Below are positions 1 to 5,303 of a DNA stretch of 6,975 bases, one piece after another. This DNA is from G020354085 sp964629975. Lineage in GTDB: Bacteria; Pseudomonadota; Gammaproteobacteria; Acidiferrobacterales; Sulfurifustaceae. The notes below the pieces were generated by a model, which saw nothing but the letters and a program-made list of their open reading frames with translations, did not search any database and had not been told where the DNA came from. Position numbers and translations under genes: made by a program. Every line of letters begins with the position of its first letter. Position 1 is the first letter of the stretch. Location: the NCBI GenBank assembly GCA_964629975.1, contig CAZVUN010000146.1, positions 1 through 6,975 on the forward strand. Direction: 5' to 3'.

Positions 1-414
1 GGCCGAGGGCGCGCTCGGCGCGGCGCTCGGGGCACCAGCGTCGGGTGGCGGGACGGCCTCGGGCGCTGCCGCCGCGGGGGGCGGTGCCGAGGCCGCGGCG
101 TCGGGAATCGGCGCCGCAGCCGTCACCGGCCCCGACGGTGGCAGATGCAGCATCAGGCGCTGCTGTATCAGGCGCGCCTTGACCCGGGTAGCCGGATCGT
201 TCACCGAATCCTTGGCAAACTTGTCGAGGATCGAGTTGAGAAACGTCACGAACGCCAGCTCGATGCGCCCGTCCGGACCGGCAAAACGCCGCAGCCCACG
301 CTCGATCAGGGCGTACAGTGCTGCGCCGTCCGGACTGCGGCGCAAACCGTCCAGATGGCGGCGAATCGTGGTCAGCAGACCCGGGTCGATGATGGTGGGT
401 TGATTGGACGCCAA
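1..414 (-). CDS. N-terminal part of a probable GGDEF-type signalling protein, paralogue of the neighbouring diguanylate cyclase (3' end outside window)
   Basis: The gene reads off the left edge, so only 138 residues are seen. The predicted start is TTG at 414-412, chosen because GGAG (426-423) lies 8 nt upstream and the frame has no ATG or GTG start nearby. Residues 1-92 look helical and soluble, with no signal peptide or membrane segment. Residues 93-138 are a low-complexity Ala/Pro linker. Residues 55-87 align without a gap to residues 54-86 of the diguanylate cyclase encoded at 661-2007: by hand I count 11 identities in 33, plus many conservative pairs (F/Y, D/E, K/R, V/I). Both proteins then enter an Ala/Pro-rich linker at the same point. 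From this I infer a tandem paralogue, probably with coiled coil and GGDEF domains further on, but no catalytic domain is visible here. The 246-nt gap upstream suggests separate expression or control rather than tight coupling. Confidence 0.72.
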   Translation of the reverse strand, partial: MASNQPTIIDPGLLTTIRRHLDGLRRSPDGAALYALIERGLRRFAGPDGRIELAFVTFLNSILDKFAKDSVNDPATRVKARLIQQRLMLHLPPSGPVTAAAPIPDAAASAPPPAAAAPEAVPPPDAGAPSAAPSAPSA

Positions 415-422
415 AAAAACGT

Positions 423-426
423 CTCC
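423..426 (-). promoter_or_regulatory. Ribosome binding site (GGAG) supporting a TTG start
   Basis: On the minus strand GGAG is followed by an 8-nt spacer (ACGTTTTT) and then TTG at 414-412. The spacing is in the usual range and decides the start of the left-edge gene. Confidence 0.6.
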
Positions 427-428
427 GC

Positions 429-452
429 TCAGGTGACTACATCGGCACCTGA
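429..452 (-). promoter_or_regulatory. Stem-loop just upstream of the ribosome binding site of the left-edge gene
   Basis: A perfect 7-bp stem (TCAGGTG at 429-435 paired with CACCTGA at 446-452) encloses a 10-nt loop. It ends 2 nt upstream of the GGAG at 426-423 in the minus-strand transcript, so it could affect access of ribosomes to the start. No protein or ligand site is recognised. The structure is seen in the sequence; a regulatory role is inference. Confidence 0.4.
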
Positions 453-470
453 AACTGTAGACGAAGGTGC

Positions 471-493
471 GCCGGCGCGCCGGGGGCGCCGGC
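471..493. other. GC-rich perfect stem-loop in the intergenic region
   Basis: GCCGGCGC (471-478) pairs perfectly with GCGCCGGC (486-493) around a 7-nt loop. It has no T-tract on either side, so it is not a standard terminator. It forms on either strand. In such GC-rich DNA some chance pairing is expected, but it is next to two further stems. Confidence 0.4.
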
Positions 494-494
494 C

Positions 495-512
495 GTTCGT
501 TGAAAAACGAAC
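495..512. other. Perfect stem-loop with GAAA tetraloop on the plus strand
   Basis: GTTCGTT (495-501) pairs perfectly with AACGAAC (506-512). In a plus-strand RNA the loop is GAAA, a GNRA tetraloop typical of stable structured RNA. In a minus-strand RNA the loop is TTTC. Its less GC-rich composition makes chance pairing less likely than for its neighbours. It starts 1 nt after the end of the 471-493 stem. Confidence 0.45.
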
Positions 513-590
513 TTCCCGCGCTACAGGGACGTGCCGCCCCGGGGCTCAAACCGACCGGTATCTGACCTTCGGAGCGAGGCGTGGACGTGC

Positions 591-606
591 CCCGCGCCGA
601 CGCGGG
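591..606. other. Small perfect stem-loop
   Basis: CCCGCG (591-596) pairs with CGCGGG (601-606) around a 4-nt loop (CCGA). It is short and GC-rich and could be coincidental; it is listed because it is one of a series of stems between 429 and 648. Confidence 0.3.
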
Positions 607-628
607 CTGCCTGTACGGGATGGCTGAG

Positions 629-648
629 AAACGCCCCGGTTGGCGTTT
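629..648 (-). terminator. Terminator-like hairpin after the diguanylate cyclase gene, possibly bidirectional
   Basis: AAACGCC (629-635) pairs perfectly with GGCGTTT (642-648) around a 6-nt loop. It begins 12 nt past the stop codon of the diguanylate cyclase gene (661-663), the expected place for its terminator. On the minus strand the trailing tract is TTTCTC, which is weak. On the plus strand the stem runs into TTTTT (646-650), which is a better match to an intrinsic terminator, so it may work in both directions or end a plus-strand RNA. Confidence 0.5.
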
Positions 649-660
649 TTCGGCCTGCGG

Positions 661-2007
661 CTAGGGGTGCTGGTCGTTGACCTCGGCCGCGGTGGCAAGC
701 GTGGTAGGCGGGGGCTCGATTTCGGTGCGGTTGCGCCCGAGGTTCTTGGCGCGGTACAGGGCGCGGTCGGCGCGGTCGATCAGGTCCTTGGGTGCCTCCC
801 CAGGGACGTACACCGTCAGGCCGGCGGAGAAGGTTGGCACCGGCAGGGACTTGCCGGCGTATTCGCAGCGCAGCTCGGCAGCCCGGCTGCGCACCTTGTC
901 GATCGCTGCCAGGGCGCCGTCGCGGTCGGTATTGGGCAGCAGCACGGCGAACTCCTCACCGCCATAGCGCGCCACCATGTCGTGGTGGCGCAGGATCGAG
1001 AGCACGTGCTGGGCGTAGCAGCGCAGCACCTCGTCGCCGGCGGTATGGCCGTAGGCATCGTTGATCGCCTTGAACTCATCCAGGTCGAGCAGCGCCAGGA
1101 CGAGCGAGCTGCCGTAGCGCTGGGCGCGGCCGATCTCGTCCTGCAGCCGGCGCATGAACGCGCGCCGGTTGGACAGACCGGTGAACTCGTCGGTCAACGA
1201 CAGCAGCCGCACCTTGTGCAGTTCGTCGCGCAGGTGCTGGGCATCGGACTTCACCAGCTTCAGATAGTCTCCGGTGCGGTGCAGCTTGCCATCGAGGGCA
1301 CGCTGGCCCTGGATCAGCTCCTCGATGCCGCCGACCAGGATCTGCTTGAGGTGTTCGATCTCGGTATGCGTCTCGGCCTGCTGGAGCGCGCCGAGCTCTA
1401 TCTGCAAGAGCGCGCCGAACTCGCGGTTCTGCGCGATCGCCTCGGCAACGCTCACCGCCAGCTGCTCTTGCAGCTTCTCAATCTCGTCGCGTTTGCGATC
1501 GAGATGCAGACGATAGGCGGAATGCACGCGCCGCTCGAGCGCTGGCATGGCTGCCTCGCCGGGCGGTTCGGCGGCCGCCTCGGCTTCGACGGGCGCCGGC
1601 GCCACCGGGCTCGTGGGACCCGGCGCCGCCGCGGCGGGGGCCTCGCTCGGGCGTTCGGGTGCCACAGGTGCCGCCGCGGCGGGGGCCAGCGCGCAGGCGC
1701 CACCAGGGACTTCCGCCGGCGCAGCGCCCTGGACATCGGGCCAGGCGGCTTGGCGCAGACCGATCAGTTCGGCATTGATCCGGGTGACGGTCTCGGGGAC
1801 GGGATTGCGCGCATACGCCTCGAGCAGCAGGTGCAGCAATGTGGTGTAGGCGCGATCAAGGCGCGTCTGCACCTGCCGATGCTCCTCGGCCAGCTGCGTG
1901 ACCTGATCGAAGATGACCGTGCCGACCGCGGTTTTCTTCAGTTCCTCGAGCAGCTTCAACACGCCGCCCAGGATTTGTACGCCTTCCGACTCCGCTCCGT
2001 TCTGCAT
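661..2007 (-). CDS. Diguanylate cyclase with uncharacterised helical N-terminal domain, Ala/Pro linker, coiled coil and GGDEF domain
   Basis: It is predicted to make cyclic di-GMP from two GTP in the cytoplasm. Seen from the ATG start (448 aa): helical region about 13-87, Ala/Pro/Glu-rich linker about 95-155, long heptad-like helical region about 165-270, then the GGDEF domain from about 272 (TDEFTGLSNRRAF). The active-site motif is RYGGEEF, with GGEEF at 349-353. RHHD at 340-343 lies five residues before it and matches the RxxD inhibitory I-site, so catalysis and product inhibition both look intact. No membrane segment or signal peptide is seen. The start is debatable: GTG at 2112-2110 in the same frame adds 35 residues of Ala-rich, unconserved-looking sequence. 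I prefer ATG 2007-2005 because residues 54-86 then match residues 55-87 of the left-edge paralogue almost exactly by position. The ribosome site GGGAG (2025-2021) is a rather long 13 nt upstream. The coiled coil probably drives dimerisation; the input signal is unknown. Confidence 0.92.
   Translation of the reverse strand: MQNGAESEGVQILGGVLKLLEELKKTAVGTVIFDQVTQLAEEHRQVQTRLDRAYTTLLHLLLEAYARNPVPETVTRINAELIGLRQAAWPDVQGAAPAEVPGGACALAPAAAAPVAPERPSEAPAAAAPGPTSPVAPAPVEAEAAAEPPGEAAMPALERRVHSAYRLHLDRKRDEIEKLQEQLAVSVAEAIAQNREFGALLQIELGALQQAETHTEIEHLKQILVGGIEELIQGQRALDGKLHRTGDYLKLVKSDAQHLRDELHKVRLLSLTDEFTGLSNRRAFMRRLQDEIGRAQRYGSSLVLALLDLDEFKAINDAYGHTAGDEVLRCYAQHVLSILRHHDMVARYGGEEFAVLLPNTDRDGALAAIDKVRSRAAELRCEYAGKSLPVPTFSAGLTVYVPGEAPKDLIDRADRALYRAKNLGRNRTEIEPPPTTLATAAEVNDQHP
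1625..1687. repeat. Pair of 18-bp exact direct repeats in the linker of the diguanylate cyclase
   Basis: The same 18 nt (plus strand begins GCCGCCGCGGCG) occurs at 1625-1642 and 1670-1687, offset by 45 nt and therefore in frame. On the minus strand both encode an Ala/Pro run (APAAAA). This is a low-complexity linker that can change length by slippage or recombination; no function beyond spacing is implied. Confidence 0.6.
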
Positions 2008-2020
2008 GACGACGCACAAA

Positions 2021-2025
2021 CTCCC
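2021..2025 (-). promoter_or_regulatory. Candidate ribosome binding site (GGGAG) for the ATG start of the diguanylate cyclase
   Basis: GGGAG on the minus strand is 13 nt from ATG 2007-2005, longer than the usual spacing. It lies 3 nt after the strong hairpin at 2056-2029, which leaves it single-stranded but next to structure. Confidence 0.4.
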
Positions 2026-2028
2026 TGC

Positions 2029-2056
2029 CGCTGCCCATGCGCAGGCATGGGCAGCG
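2029..2056 (-). promoter_or_regulatory. Perfect 12-bp hairpin in the leader of the diguanylate cyclase gene
   Basis: CGCTGCCCATGC (2029-2040) pairs without mismatch to GCATGGGCAGCG (2045-2056), enclosing a 4-nt loop. A perfect 12-bp stem with a tetraloop is unlikely by chance even at this GC content. No T-tract follows it, so it is not an intrinsic terminator. In the minus-strand transcript it ends 3 nt before GGGAG. If translation began at GTG 2112 it would be coding; if at ATG 2007 it is a 5' leader structure. Confidence 0.6.
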
Positions 2057-2095
2057 CGCTCTTGATCGACACGGTAAACCGGATTGCGGGCGCTG

Positions 2096-2139
2096 CTACG
2101 GGCTCCAGCCACTACGCCGCAAGACGAAACTCTCCCCTT
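2096..2139 (-). promoter_or_regulatory. Strong orphan Shine-Dalgarno site with a tiny upstream ORF
   Basis: On the minus strand AAGGGGAGAG (2139-2130) is the best ribosome-site match in this region. The only start codon at good distance (7 nt) is TTG 2122-2120, which opens an 8-residue ORF (LRRSGWSP) ending in TAG at 2098-2096. This ORF is out of frame with the diguanylate cyclase. The in-frame GTG at 2112-2110 is 17 nt from the site, too far for efficient use. It could be a leader peptide, or the purine run could be a coincidence. Confidence 0.3.
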
Positions 2140-2147
2140 GAAAGATC

Positions 2148-2176
2148 AATCTATACCGCGCACCGCGAAACGACAA
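2148..2176 (-). promoter_or_regulatory. Candidate sigma-70-type promoter for the diguanylate cyclase gene
   Basis: On the minus strand TTGTCG (2176-2171) and TAGATT (2153-2148) each match 4 of 6 consensus bases and are 17 nt apart. An overlapping TATAGA (2155-2150) is closer to a -10 box but would leave a 15-nt spacer. This AT-richer patch is unusual in the local GC-rich DNA. Transcription from here would give a leader of roughly 135 nt before ATG 2007 containing the orphan ribosome site and the 12-bp hairpin. Confidence 0.4.
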
Positions 2177-2290
2177 CTCGTGCTTGTCGGTCTGCGCGCG
2201 CTGCTCTCGCCGTCAATGGCTTACAAACGAATGCACAGCTTCGGGCTGAACTTCTCGCGCTAATGCCTTGGGTGTGATCGTGGCGCGCCG

Positions 2291-2701
2291 TCACGGGCGC
2301 CTGCGGCGCTTGCTCTGGAAGGCCGTGACTGCGCGCACGATCTCCTCAAATGGCAGCGCCTCGAGCGCGCCGAAGCGCGCCTGCGCCTCGCTCACCAGGG
2401 CGTGAATGTTCTGCGGGCCAGCTGCATCCTCGGGGTGCAGGACGCGCTTGAGGCCCTGCAGGCCACCGACCATCACGCGCATCTGCTTGCCGAACGGCAG
2501 GCTCTGCCACGGATCCGTGATCTTGAGGGCAAAGCGCGAGCGTTCCTTCAGTACCTCCAGCAGGAACTGACAGTTGTTGTGCGCGATGGCGGAGCGGCAG
2601 CCGACCAGCATGCGCTCGGCCACGACGTTGCGCGTGGCGTTCTCGCATCCGCACTGTGCGCTCAGGATCGGCTTCTCGAACGGACAGCGGGCGTCGGACA
2701 C
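2291..2701 (-). CDS. Small cysteine-containing protein of unknown function, downstream of hemE
   Basis: I do not recognise this 136-residue protein. It is predicted soluble, with no signal peptide or membrane helix. Five cysteines lie in the first third: C6 (in CPFEKP), C17 and C19 (in QCGCE), C35 and C44. This grouping could bind a metal or an iron-sulfur cluster, or form a redox pair, but no named motif is matched. The middle (about 46-85) is mixed charged and hydrophobic, and the tail is strongly basic (KRRRRP). Its codon use and GC content match its neighbours. The start is GTG 2701-2699, 18 nt after the hemE stop and in the same frame as hemE; no clear ribosome site precedes it, so translation may depend on coupling with hemE. 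The N-terminal CPFEK and CGC groups argue against a later start. Position suggests co-transcription with hemE but does not establish a role in heme synthesis. Confidence 0.8.
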   Translation of the reverse strand: MSDARCPFEKPILSAQCGCENATRNVVAERMLVGCRSAIAHNNCQFLLEVLKERSRFALKITDPWQSLPFGKQMRVMVGGLQGLKRVLHPEDAAGPQNIHALVSEAQARFGALEALPFEEIVRAVTAFQSKRRRRP

Positions 2702-2719
2702 GGGTGCGGCACGGGCGCG

Positions 2720-3784
2720 CTAGGGATGATAGGGCCGGCTGAGCTCGTGCACCGCCTCGACCAGCACCCCCACCCGCTCCGGATCGACTTGCGGATGGAT
2801 GCCGTGGCCGAGGTTGAAGACGTGTCCGGAGCCGGTGCCGAAGCTCGCGAGCACGCTCGCCACTTCGGCGCGAATGCGCGCGGGCGAGGCGTACAGCACC
2901 GCCGGGTCCATGTTGCCCTGCAGCGCCACGCGCTGCCCGACGCGGGCGCGCGCATCGGCCAGATCGGTCGTCCAGTCGACACCGAGCGCATCACAACCGG
3001 TGGCGGCCTGCGCCTCGAGCCACTGGCCGCCGTTCTTGGTGAACAGGATGAGCGGCACGCGCCGGCCGTGCGCCTCGCGCGTGACGGCGGCGACGATGCG
3101 CTGCATGTAGGCCAGGGAAAACTCCCGATAGTCGCGCGGCGTGAGCGCACCGCCCCAGGTGTCGAACAGCATGACCGCCTGCGCACCCGCGGCGATCTGG
3201 GCATTGAGATACTCCGTCACCGCGCGCGTCAGCACCTCGAGCAGCCGATGCAGCAGCGGCGGCTCGTCGAACAGCATGCGCTTGATGCGCGCGAACTCCT
3301 TGCTGCCGCCGCCCTCGACCATGTAGGTCGCCAGCGTCCACGGGCTGCCGGAGAAACCGATGAGCGGGACCGCGCCCGCGAGCTCGCGCCGAATCAGCCG
3401 CACCGCATCCATGACGTAGCGCAGCTCGACCTCCGGGTCCGGAACGCCGAGGGCGTCGATGTCCGCGCGCGTGCGCACCGCCTTGCGGAAATGCGGGCCC
3501 TCGCCCTCGGTGAAGTACAGACCGAGACCCATCGCGTCTGGCACCGTCAGGATGTCGGAAAACAGGATGGCGGCGTCGAGCGCGTAGCGGCGCAGCGGCT
3601 GCAACGTCACCTCGCACGCGAGCTCCGGGGTCGAACAGAGCGTCGGGAAATCCCCGGCGCGCTCGCGTGTGGCGCGATACTCCGGCAGATAGCGCCCGGC
3701 CTGGCGCATGATCCACACCGGCGTGACATCGACCGGTTCGCGCAGCAAGGCACGCAGCAGACGATCGTTTTTCAGTGCAACCAT
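2720..3784 (-). CDS. hemE: Uroporphyrinogen decarboxylase
   Basis: HemE removes carboxyl groups from the four acetate side chains of uroporphyrinogen III to give coproporphyrinogen III in heme and related tetrapyrrole synthesis; it needs no cofactor and acts in the cytoplasm as a dimer. The 354-residue length is typical of bacterial HemE. Family motifs are clear: RQAGRYLPEYR (27-37) with the substrate-binding arginines R27 and R31; FSDIL (75-79) with the essential aspartate D77; GFSGSPWTLATYMVEGGGSK (143-162) with the conserved tyrosine Y154; FDTWGG (207-212); QGNMDP (289-294); and NLGHGIHP (324-331) with the conserved histidine H327. The ATG start 3784-3782 has a weak site (GGA, 7 nt upstream) and gives the usual N-terminus. 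It follows gltD by 73 nt, with no terminator or promoter that I can see between them, so it may be part of the gltBD transcript. The same gltB-gltD-hemE order is known in Pseudomonas. No key residue appears to be missing. Confidence 0.97.
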   Translation of the reverse strand: MVALKNDRLLRALLREPVDVTPVWIMRQAGRYLPEYRATRERAGDFPTLCSTPELACEVTLQPLRRYALDAAILFSDILTVPDAMGLGLYFTEGEGPHFRKAVRTRADIDALGVPDPEVELRYVMDAVRLIRRELAGAVPLIGFSGSPWTLATYMVEGGGSKEFARIKRMLFDEPPLLHRLLEVLTRAVTEYLNAQIAAGAQAVMLFDTWGGALTPRDYREFSLAYMQRIVAAVTREAHGRRVPLILFTKNGGQWLEAQAATGCDALGVDWTTDLADARARVGQRVALQGNMDPAVLYASPARIRAEVASVLASFGTGSGHVFNLGHGIHPQVDPERVGVLVEAVHELSRPYHP

Positions 3785-3857
3785 GGCAGGTTCCGCTGCG
3801 GCTGTGCCAGTGCGGACAACGCCATCACGTCGCGGTTGGGCGCGCGGCGGGCGGCAG

Positions 3858-5303
3858 TCACAGGGGCGCTGGCAGCTGGGAGTCGCCCATCAGGTAGCGA
3901 TCGACCGCGCGTGCGCACGAGCGGCCCTCGGCGATCGCCCACACGATGAGCGACTGGCCACGCTGCATGTCGCCGGCGGTGAATACCCCCGGCACACTGG
4001 TCATCCAGTTCTCATCGCGCCACACGTTGCCGCGCTCGGTGAGCTTGACGCCGAGCGCCTCGAGCAGGCCGGCCTTTTGCGGGCCGACAAAACCCATGGC
4101 GAGCAGCGCCAGGTCGCACGGCAGCCGGAATTCGCTGCCCGGCAGCTCGCGAAATACGGTGCGCCCGCCCTCTTGCACCGGCTCGACCTTGACCAGCTCG
4201 ATGGTCTTGACGCGCCCGTCGGCATCGCCGAGGAAGCGCTTGGTCGACACCGCATACAGACGCTCGCCACCTTCCTCGTGGGCCGAGGCGACACGGTAGA
4301 TGAACGGATACTGCGGCCACGGGTTGTTGGGGGCGCGGGTGAGCGGCGGGCGCGGCATGATCTCGAGCTGATGCACCGAGGCCGCGCCCTGGCGGTGCGC
4401 CGTGCCGAGGCAATCGGCACCGGTGTCGCCGCCGCCGATGATGATCACGTGACGGCCCTTGGCACTGATCTCCTGCTCGGGCGGGATGGCGTCGCCCTGG
4501 CAGCGGCGATTGGCCTGGGTGAGATACTCCATGGCGAAATGCACGCCGCGCAGCTCGCGGCCCGGGACCGTGAGGTTGCGCGGCTCGCACGCGCCGCCGG
4601 TGAGCAGCACGGCATCGAATTCACGCCGCAAGTCCGCCGGCGCGTAATTGACGCCGACGTGCACCCCGGTGCGGAACACCACGCCCTCGGCGGCCATCTG
4701 CGCGAGGCGCCGGTCGAGCACATGCTTTTCCATCTTGAACTCCGGAATGCCATAACGCAGCAGTCCGCCGATGCGGTCGTCGCGCTCGAACACCGTGACC
4801 GCGTGCCCCACGCGCCGCAGCTGCTGCGCGGCCGCCAGCCCCGCCGGGCCGGAGCCGACGATGGCCACACCTTTGCCGGTCTCGACCGACGGTGGCAGCG
4901 GCTTGACCCAGCCCTGCGCGAAGGCGTGATCGATGATCCCGAGCTCGACCGCCTTGATCATGACCGGATCGGAATTGATGCCGAGCACGCACGCCCCTTC
5001 GCACGGCGCCGGGCAGAGCGTGCCGGTGAATTCCGGAAAATTGTTGGTGGCGTGCAGCCGCTCGATCGCTTCGTCCCAGTGTCCGCGGTAGACGAGATCG
5101 TTCCAGTCCGGGATCAGGTTGCCGAGCGGGCAGCCCTGATGGCAGAACGGGATGCCGCAGTCCATGCAGCGCGCCCCCTGGGTCTTGAGTTCGTCTTCCG
5201 GCATCGGCGCCATAACCTGGCGCCAGTCGCGCACACGCTCGGCGACCGGACGGTAGGGCTGCTTGGCGCGCTTGAACTCGAGGAAGCCGGTGGCCTTACC
5301 CAT
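3858..5303 (-). CDS. gltD: Glutamate synthase [NADPH] small (beta) subunit
   Basis: GltD takes electrons from NADPH through FAD and passes them via iron-sulfur clusters to GltB, where glutamine and 2-oxoglutarate become two glutamates. The 481-residue protein shows the expected order: an N-terminal cysteine domain with CMDCGIPFCHQGC (C46, C49, C54, C58) and CPAPCEGAC (C97, C101, C105), which bind the [4Fe-4S] clusters of this family; an FAD-binding GSGPAG (150-155); a second nucleotide fold with GGGDTGAD (290-297) for NADPH; and the closing FAD contact FTAGDMQRGQSLIVWAIAEG (441-460). The start ATG 5303-5301 overlaps the gltB stop (TAA 5298-5296) by 8 nt, which points to translational coupling and equal subunit supply. 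Related proteins in other enzymes, such as dihydropyrimidine dehydrogenase, share these domains, but overlap with gltB fixes the assignment. It looks intact. Confidence 0.97.
   Translation of the reverse strand: MGKATGFLEFKRAKQPYRPVAERVRDWRQVMAPMPEDELKTQGARCMDCGIPFCHQGCPLGNLIPDWNDLVYRGHWDEAIERLHATNNFPEFTGTLCPAPCEGACVLGINSDPVMIKAVELGIIDHAFAQGWVKPLPPSVETGKGVAIVGSGPAGLAAAQQLRRVGHAVTVFERDDRIGGLLRYGIPEFKMEKHVLDRRLAQMAAEGVVFRTGVHVGVNYAPADLRREFDAVLLTGGACEPRNLTVPGRELRGVHFAMEYLTQANRRCQGDAIPPEQEISAKGRHVIIIGGGDTGADCLGTAHRQGAASVHQLEIMPRPPLTRAPNNPWPQYPFIYRVASAHEEGGERLYAVSTKRFLGDADGRVKTIELVKVEPVQEGGRTVFRELPGSEFRLPCDLALLAMGFVGPQKAGLLEALGVKLTERGNVWRDENWMTSVPGVFTAGDMQRGQSLIVWAIAEGRSCARAVDRYLMGDSQLPAPL

Noticed and set aside
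1..120. GC-rich repeated sequence at the left edge as a repeat element
   Set aside because: It is explained by Ala/Pro codons of the linker in the left-edge protein.
145..627. Plus-strand open frame of 160 residues covering the intergenic stretch
   Set aside because: More than half lies antisense to the left-edge gene, the rest runs through stem-loops, and the composition is Arg-rich with no recognisable domain or ribosome site.
2008..2150. Known riboswitch (GEMM cyclic di-GMP class, yybP-ykoY or glycine) in the diguanylate cyclase leader
   Set aside because: The AAGGGGAG run recalls the start of yybP-ykoY, but the remaining conserved segments of that and of GEMM are absent by eye, so no known class is called.
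640..2277. Long plus-strand open frame (545 residues) opposite the diguanylate cyclase gene
   Set aside because: It is antisense to a gene with clear GGDEF motifs. Long antisense frames are common in GC-rich DNA, and the translation is low-complexity Gly/Arg/Gln/Leu without recognisable domains.
3735..3825. 17-codon minus-strand ORF (starts ATG GCG TTG near 3823) overlapping the hemE start as a possible leader peptide
   Set aside because: It has no ribosome site and no repeated regulatory codons; short overlaps like this arise easily by chance.
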